The notes below the pieces were generated by a model that saw only the letters and a list, made by a program, of their open reading frames with translations, was not told the origin of the DNA and did not search any database. The position numbers and the translations under genes were made by a program. A DNA stretch of 34,960 nt from an uncultured Actinomycetes bacterium (lineage in GTDB: Bacteria > Actinomycetota > Rubrobacteria > Rubrobacterales > Rubrobacteraceae), in the NCBI GenBank assembly GCA_937873125.1, contig CALMWA010000002.1, positions 1 through 34,960 on the forward strand, in the 5' to 3' direction. This document shows, piece by piece, positions 30,977-34,960 of the stretch (positions are counted from its first letter, which is position 1; the number at the start of each line of letters is the position of its first letter).

Positions 30977-32227
30977 ATGACTTCTACGCCAGAGCGTACC
31001 AGGAGTGCCGTCCGGCCCGTTGACTTCATCGGCGTGGACCGCCTCCTCTCCGAGGAGGAGCGGCAGGTTCGGGACGAGGTGAGGGAGTTTGTGGACCGGG
31101 AGGTCATACCGGTGGCCGCCGATCACTGGGACCGGGCTGAGTTTCCATTCGACCTGCTGCCGGGTCTGGGAGAGTTGGGCCTGATGGGCGGCAGTTACGC
31201 GACAGACTACGGGTGCGCCGGATGGAGCAACGTCGCGTACGGTCTCGCTATCGCCGAGCTTGCGCGGGGTTCCGGCAGCATGTCCACATTCCTGCACGTC
31301 CAGAGCGGGCTCGCGATGGCGGCTATCCACGAGCTCGGTAGCGAGGAACAGAAGCAGCGGTGGCTGCCGGGGATGGCCAAGTGCGAGAAGATCGGCTGCT
31401 TCGGCCTCACAGAGCCCGACGCCGGAAGCGATCCCGGCTCATTGGACACTACAGCCGTCGAGAAGGACGGCGGCTACGTGCTGAACGGAGAGAAGAAGTG
31501 GATCGGCAACGCCTCGTTTTGCGACGTGGCCGTGATCTGGGCCCGCATGGAAGACGGTAAGCTCTCGTGTTTCCTGATCGAAGGGGATAATCCGGGCTTT
31601 CATACCGAAGTCCTCCCCCGCAAAGCCTCCCAGCGGGCCGTCTGGCAGACGCACATAACCATGAAAGGCTGCCACGTCCCGGCGGACGCCCGGCTACCGG
31701 GAGCAAAGGGGCTGGGATCCACCCTCACCGTGCTCACACACTCCCGCTACGGCGTCGGGTGGGACGGTCTCGGACAGGCTATGGACTGCTACGAAACGGC
31801 GCTCGCGTACACGAAGGAGCGCACACAATTTGGAAGCCCCATAGCGTCGTACCAGCTCGTTCAGCAGAAGCTCGTCACGATGGTCAATGAGATCTCTCTG
31901 AGCCAGCTCCTCTCTATTCACATGGGTCGCTTGAAGGACGCCGGGGAGTTGGACCCCGCAACCGTCTCGATGTTCAAGATGAACAACGTCGCCAAGGCAC
32001 GCACCACGGCCGCGCTCGCCCGCGACGTGCTCGGTGGCAACGGCATCCTGCTCGACTACCGGGTAATGGAGCATATGGCGGACATAGAAGGCGTCTACAC
32101 CTACGAGGGAACCAACGACGTGAACACCCTGATCGTGGGCCAGGCTATCACCGGCCACCGCGCCTTCTCTTACCGTCCTCCGAAGAACCCGGAGCCAAAT
32201 GGACGCGCCGAGGAGATAGCAGAGTAG
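30977..32227 (+). CDS. Acyl-CoA dehydrogenase (glutaryl-CoA dehydrogenase-like)
   Basis: The 416-residue flavoprotein has CFGLTEPDAGSDPGS (141-155), WIGNASFCD, ERTQFGSPIASYQLVQQKL and VYTYEGTNDVNTLIVGQAI with the catalytic base Glu377. It removes two hydrogens from an acyl-CoA and reduces ETF. It resembles glutaryl-CoA dehydrogenases in these blocks. However, the Arg that binds the glutaryl carboxylate (Arg94 in the human enzyme, before VQSSL) aligns with the STFLH segment ahead of VQSGL and is absent, so a different acyl-CoA is likely. ATG 30977 is preferred: AGGAGGAG stands 6 nt upstream and it lies downstream of the promoter, whereas the frame from 30857 has neither. Confidence 0.93.
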   Translation: MTSTPERTRSAVRPVDFIGVDRLLSEEERQVRDEVREFVDREVIPVAADHWDRAEFPFDLLPGLGELGLMGGSYATDYGCAGWSNVAYGLAIAELARGSGSMSTFLHVQSGLAMAAIHELGSEEQKQRWLPGMAKCEKIGCFGLTEPDAGSDPGSLDTTAVEKDGGYVLNGEKKWIGNASFCDVAVIWARMEDGKLSCFLIEGDNPGFHTEVLPRKASQRAVWQTHITMKGCHVPADARLPGAKGLGSTLTVLTHSRYGVGWDGLGQAMDCYETALAYTKERTQFGSPIASYQLVQQKLVTMVNEISLSQLLSIHMGRLKDAGELDPATVSMFKMNNVAKARTTAALARDVLGGNGILLDYRVMEHMADIEGVYTYEGTNDVNTLIVGQAITGHRAFSYRPPKNPEPNGRAEEIAE

Positions 32228-32448
32228 CCTGAGCTTCGAATTCAACTATCGGGGCAGGTTGAGAGCCACCGCACTCCTCGAATCGCCCGACCACAATCTG
32301 TAGCTCACCAGCAGCGATCTCTCAGGACGTTTTCAGTAATGCCGCGAAGGCAGGAGGGACCTACTGCCCGCATTGGTTTGCGTTGCCTCCGAAGCTCATC
32401 CCCGGAGTAGAATTTGACAAACAATAATTAGTAAGCTAATCTTTAGCA
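32228..32448. other. Intergenic stretch, content unresolved
   Basis: No ORF with a ribosome site, no terminator and no RNA gene was recognised between the dehydrogenase stop and the marR promoter. One frame (RATALLESPDHNL, stop, LTSSDLSGRF, stop) looks faintly like decayed coding sequence, but no family could be assigned. Confidence 0.3.
32414..32442 (+). promoter_or_regulatory. marR promoter with embedded operator-like inverted repeat
   Basis: A consensus -35 TTGACA (32414-32419) and, 17 bp on, TAATCT (32437-32442) frame ATTAG-TAAG-CTAAT (32427-32440), a perfect 5-bp-arm inverted repeat. It fills the spacer and overlaps the -10. This placement suits autorepression by the MarR protein encoded next. 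Transcription would start near 32449, leaving a ~108-nt leader if translation starts at 32557. Confidence 0.55.
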
Positions 32449-32556
32449 ATGCAAATAAATTCAGTGTTTAACTTTAGGGTGGTGGTAAGCGGGGATGAGT
32501 TGGATTCTCGGGACGACGGGGCGTCGGAGAGCAAACCGTTCGTTATAGAGGAGAGC

Positions 32557-33015
32557 ATGGGCTACCTCGTAAACTACCTGTCCAGGACGTTTGCCCATGC
32601 GCTAGCGGAACGCTTGGCGACGCAAGGAGCGTCTCTCGGACAGTGGGCTGTGCTGATGTTCCTGTGGGCGCGGGATGGTCAGTCCCAAGGAGAACTCAGT
32701 CGCCGGGTCGCGATCGAGGACGCCACGATGGTGCGTACCATCGACCGCATGGAGCGCGATGGTCTCGTCCAGCGCGTGCGGAACACGCGCGACCGCCGCC
32801 GGATCGACATCTTTCTCACCGACAAGGGCCGGTCTCTTCGAGATTCGCTCGTACCCTGTGCCATTGCCGTAAACGAAGCGGCAACACAACCGTTCACCGA
32901 TGCCGAAAAACAACAGTTAAGCGATCTCTTGCGCCGGATGATCGAGTCGCTTGAGAGCACTCCTTCTATAAAAGAGAAAGGAACCGGGCATGTCCGAGCC
33001 GAAAGTATCGAATAA
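32557..33015 (+). CDS. MarR-family transcriptional regulator
   Basis: The 152-residue winged-helix protein shows the MarR core: LGQWAVLMFLWARDGQSQGE, LSRRVAIEDATMVRTIDRME and the wing VRNTRDRRRIDIFLTDKG. MarR proteins bind palindromic DNA as dimers and are released by small ligands. ATG 32557 is chosen because it opens at the family's usual first helix (MGYLVNYLSRTFAHALAERL) and has GAGGAG just upstream, though the spacing is only 3 nt. The frame is open back to ATG 32449, which coincides with the expected transcription start. It probably represses its own operon, which includes the next two membrane protein genes, via the inverted repeat at 32427-32440. Confidence 0.9.
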   Translation: MGYLVNYLSRTFAHALAERLATQGASLGQWAVLMFLWARDGQSQGELSRRVAIEDATMVRTIDRMERDGLVQRVRNTRDRRRIDIFLTDKGRSLRDSLVPCAIAVNEAATQPFTDAEKQQLSDLLRRMIESLESTPSIKEKGTGHVRAESIE

Positions 33016-33238
33016 GCGACTTCGGGATACGCAGCGGATCGTCCATCTCGTGGGCGGTCTGATGTTGGGAGTCTATATATACATCCCGTTGGTGGGCGGT
33101 TCTACCGCGCACTTCGTTACGTCGCTCATGCAGTTCGTGGTTTTCCCCGCGGTAGTAGCGACGGGCATGTTGATGTGGCAACTGCCCCGTCTGCGCAGGC
33201 TGCTCAAGGCTAGGCAGAAGAATAAGGTGGTCGAGTAA
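32990..33238 (+). CDS. Small membrane protein, two helices
   Basis: The 82-residue protein has two hydrophobic segments (VGGLMLGVYIYIPLVGG and FVTSLMQFVVFPAVVATGMLMW) between basic ends (SNKRLRDTQR; RLRRLLKARQKNK). Its ATG lies inside the end of marR, overlapping by 26 bp, with AAAGGA upstream, so the two are translationally coupled. No family was recognised with certainty. As part of a MarR-controlled operon it could take part in export or stress response at the membrane, but only context suggests this. Confidence 0.8.
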   Translation: MSEPKVSNKRLRDTQRIVHLVGGLMLGVYIYIPLVGGSTAHFVTSLMQFVVFPAVVATGMLMWQLPRLRRLLKARQKNKVVE

Positions 33239-33272
33239 CTCACGTGTCCATAGCGAGCTTCTAGGAGATCTG

Positions 33273-33752
33273 GTGAACATGTCAAGACTCAAGCAAACCC
33301 TCTCCATAGTGTTCATGAGTGCCTTCACCGGCGGCTGCCTAGTGGTGTCGCTCGTCATGGTCCCCGACTGGCGTAAGATGGAACCCGATGCGTTTCTGGA
33401 TTGGTTTTCCAAGAACGGCCCCAGGCTCGGCCTAACGATGCTTCCTCTGGAGGCTGTCGGGTCGTTGTTCGCGGTTCTCGCGTTCGTTGATGCCATGAGG
33501 AGGAAGTCGGATAGCCGCGCGATCTGGGGTCTGTCGAGTATCTGTATCGTCGCCACGCTCGTTCTACTGCCCGTTTACTTCGCCCAGGCCAACGCGCGGA
33601 TGCTCAACAAGACAATCGAAGTGTCCGAAGTCGGAGCCGAGCTTGAGTCCTGGTCGAACTGGCAATGGCTCCGAACGGTCCTGGCTGCTCTGGCAGTCGC
33701 CTTAGGCAGTTGGGGCTGGCGCCGGGAGCAAGCCAAACATGCACCGAAATAG
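33273..33752 (+). CDS. Membrane protein, DUF1772-like
   Basis: The 159-residue protein has four hydrophobic segments (IVFMSAFTGGCLVVSLVMV; GLTMLPLEAVGSLFAVLAFV; IWGLSSICIVATLVLLPVYF; WLRTVLAALAVALGSWGW). The pattern of a WRKMEP motif after the first helix and WSNWQWLR before the last resembles the DUF1772 (anthrone oxygenase-like) family; the match is by eye. GTG 33273 has AGGAG at 5 nt; ATG 33279 two codons later is possible. It follows the small membrane protein by 34 bp and probably belongs to the same MarR operon. Confidence 0.75.
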   Translation: MNMSRLKQTLSIVFMSAFTGGCLVVSLVMVPDWRKMEPDAFLDWFSKNGPRLGLTMLPLEAVGSLFAVLAFVDAMRRKSDSRAIWGLSSICIVATLVLLPVYFAQANARMLNKTIEVSEVGAELESWSNWQWLRTVLAALAVALGSWGWRREQAKHAPK

Positions 33753-33859
33753 ATTAGCCGGTCACATATCTACTAGAAGACCGCTGGGCTCGACGATGTC
33801 GCGGAGGTCTGGAGCCAGGCGCCAGGATACCCTCTGATGGGGCGGCTGCACTCGAAGTA

Positions 33860-34135
33860 GGATACTTCAGAGCTTCCCCCTACGGACCCGGCGGCCCGCT
33901 ACTGACGCTCGGCACTTTCCGCCAAGCGCTCTACGGCTGCTCCCAGCGGCGCGCCGATGCCCTCTTCGAGCTTTGCGACGCCATACTCACCGCCGGAGCG
34001 GTCCCGTCGTCGCCTTACCTGAGCCTCGCGGCTGTCCATCGGCGCGGCTGGGGCAGCCTCTACGCCGCGCTGAGCAAGAGAAGGATTGACGAGGAGGGAC
34101 TGCGGGATCTCCTGGCCCGCTATTCTGTGGCGTGT
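33860..34135 (+). pseudogene. Transposase N-terminal remnant
   Basis: A frame without a start codon encodes TFRQALYGCSQRRADALFEL, then CDAILTAGAVPSSPYLSLAA, then VHRRGWGSLYAALSKRRIDE and EGLRDLLARYS. This is the conserved N-terminal domain of DDE transposases common in actinobacteria (YGC..RRADALFEL, LSL...HRRG.GALY.AL..GRID). Similarity stops near 34125, after which the sequence becomes AT-rich and the frame ends at TGA 34184-34186; the catalytic DDE part is missing. No flanking terminal repeats were found, so this is a decayed fragment. The rest of the 420-bp gap (33753-34172) holds nothing else I could identify. Confidence 0.7.
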
Positions 34136-34172
34136 GCGTGCCTATTCGTAGTTAAATTTGAATCTGAGACAG

Positions 34173-34847
34173 CTACATCGGCGTGAGGGCGGAGCCTCGC
34201 TGCGCACTTCCGGTCCGGCGGAGTAGATCGTGCCAGGAAGCGTAGAGCGCGCCGGCCAACACGAACCACGCCACGGCACAGATCAACCCTGACTGCACCC
34301 CCGGCGCCCCGAATAACAGCGTCCTCCAGCCACCAATGCCGTCCGCCCCCGTGAGCGCGCGTAGCACGAGCGCGGGCAGCGGCGTCTCCAGCAGCCCGAT
34401 GGCGAACAGCACGTACTCCCACGGCCCCTTGAGGTCCGCGAACATGGCGGCGACCCCGAAGACCAGGATGCCGAGCGGACGCGCCCACCACACCAGCAGC
34501 AGGCTCACGGTCCCGACCGGCGCCGGCTCGCCGGACAGGCCGGCGGGGGGAAGCCAGACCAGCGCCAGCAGCGACGCCCCCGCCACGACGGCCCCGACCG
34601 TCCCGCAAAGGAGCCCCATCCGGGAGTGGCTCCCGTACAGTAAGACGTAGAGCCCGAAGAGGCTCGCCGTGGTCAGCGCAATACCGAACGGTCCCGCCAA
34701 CCACAACCTATAGAAGACTCCGGGCTCCGCCGGCGTCCCGGAAGCCCCGGAAGAGAGCACCAGCCACAACACCCCAATCGACAGCAACGCGGCGCCCGCG
34801 AAGGCCACAATTGCCCCGCACCAGATCAGCCAGGCCGGACGCCTCAT
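34173..34847 (-). CDS. Multi-pass membrane protein of unknown function
   Basis: The 224-residue protein has about six hydrophobic segments (AWLIWCGAIVAFAGAALLSIGVLW; WLAGPFGIALTTASLFGLYVLLYG; LLCGTVGAVVAGASLLALVWL; LLLVWWARPLGILVFGVAAMF; YVLFAIGLLETPLPALVL; GLICAVAWFVLAGALYASW). No family or catalytic residues were recognised. ATG 34847 is preferred since the protein then opens MRRPAW just before the first helix and GCGGGGAT lies upstream; in-frame ATG 34880 and a start at 34934 lack a site. Its 3' end abuts the transposase remnant. Confidence 0.75.
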   Translation of the reverse strand: MRRPAWLIWCGAIVAFAGAALLSIGVLWLVLSSGASGTPAEPGVFYRLWLAGPFGIALTTASLFGLYVLLYGSHSRMGLLCGTVGAVVAGASLLALVWLPPAGLSGEPAPVGTVSLLLVWWARPLGILVFGVAAMFADLKGPWEYVLFAIGLLETPLPALVLRALTGADGIGGWRTLLFGAPGVQSGLICAVAWFVLAGALYASWHDLLRRTGSAQRGSALTPM

Positions 34848-34960
34848 ATCCCCGCCGCGCACACCCCCAACCTCTCTCATAAAGGGCAGTCTAACCGATC
34901 CCGCCTCCCCGCCGGTGTGGAAGCCGGACCTCAAAACGTCTAGAATCCTCCCAAGCTCAA

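Noticed and set aside
30977-32227. Firm assignment as glutaryl-CoA dehydrogenase
   Set aside because: Several blocks match, but the Arg that binds the substrate carboxylate is not at the expected position, so only acyl-CoA dehydrogenase is claimed.
1-34960. CRISPR arrays, tRNA, rRNA, prophage or intact insertion sequence
   Set aside because: No regularly spaced repeats, no cloverleaf or rRNA-like sequence, no phage structural genes, and only one truncated transposase fragment were found by reading.

Overview
The window is GC-rich bacterial chromosome with dense coding and NarL/LuxR-type two-component systems whose kinases carry many membrane segments. It also holds both class I and class III polyhydroxyalkanoate (PHA) synthases and frequent GTG/TTG starts behind strong AGGAGG sites. 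Together these suggest an actinobacterium, and the style is closest to what I know of Rubrobacter. That placement is an inference, because no rRNA or marker gene is present. I see no tRNA, rRNA, CRISPR array or intact mobile element.

Left part (1-11,411). A kinase cut by the window edge converges on its response regulator. A leftward block follows: nitrilase-family hydrolase, a large FAD/Fe-S hydroxyacid dehydrogenase, an overlapping NudC-like Nudix hydrolase, and a membrane-anchored GH31 glycosidase resembling sulfoquinovosidases. Divergent from that block, asnB reads rightward, followed by a DUF5996 gene broken by an apparent one-base deletion.

Signalling part (11,439-19,177). Two paralogous kinase/regulator operons lie in tandem on the minus strand, interleaved with three genes for small multi-pass membrane proteins. 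A conserved promoter/operator-like element lies upstream of two of these membrane-protein genes, and a related one lies upstream of the first kinase. This looks like a compact self-contained regulon and is the least explained feature of the window.

Metabolic part (19,423-32,227). A HAD-family hydrolase comes first. An operon then pairs a hydroxyacid-oxoacid transhydrogenase (ADHFE1 type) with an MBL-fold lactonase, an arrangement like the Agrobacterium blc genes for gamma-butyrolactone and 4-hydroxybutyrate. After a YbfB-type MFS transporter come an acyl-CoA synthetase with a palindromic operator at its -35 box and the class III synthase genes phaE-phaC. PhaE carries a C-terminal E2-type peripheral-subunit-binding domain. 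A 17-bp terminator hairpin separates phaC from a convergent class I phaC. An alpha/beta hydrolase and an acyl-CoA dehydrogenase follow, transcribed divergently. The set reads as acyl/hydroxyacyl-CoA supply, storage-polymer synthesis and turnover.

Right end (32,228-34,960). A MarR regulator with an operator-like inverted repeat inside its own promoter heads an operon with two small membrane proteins. A transposase remnant and a further multi-pass membrane protein close the window.
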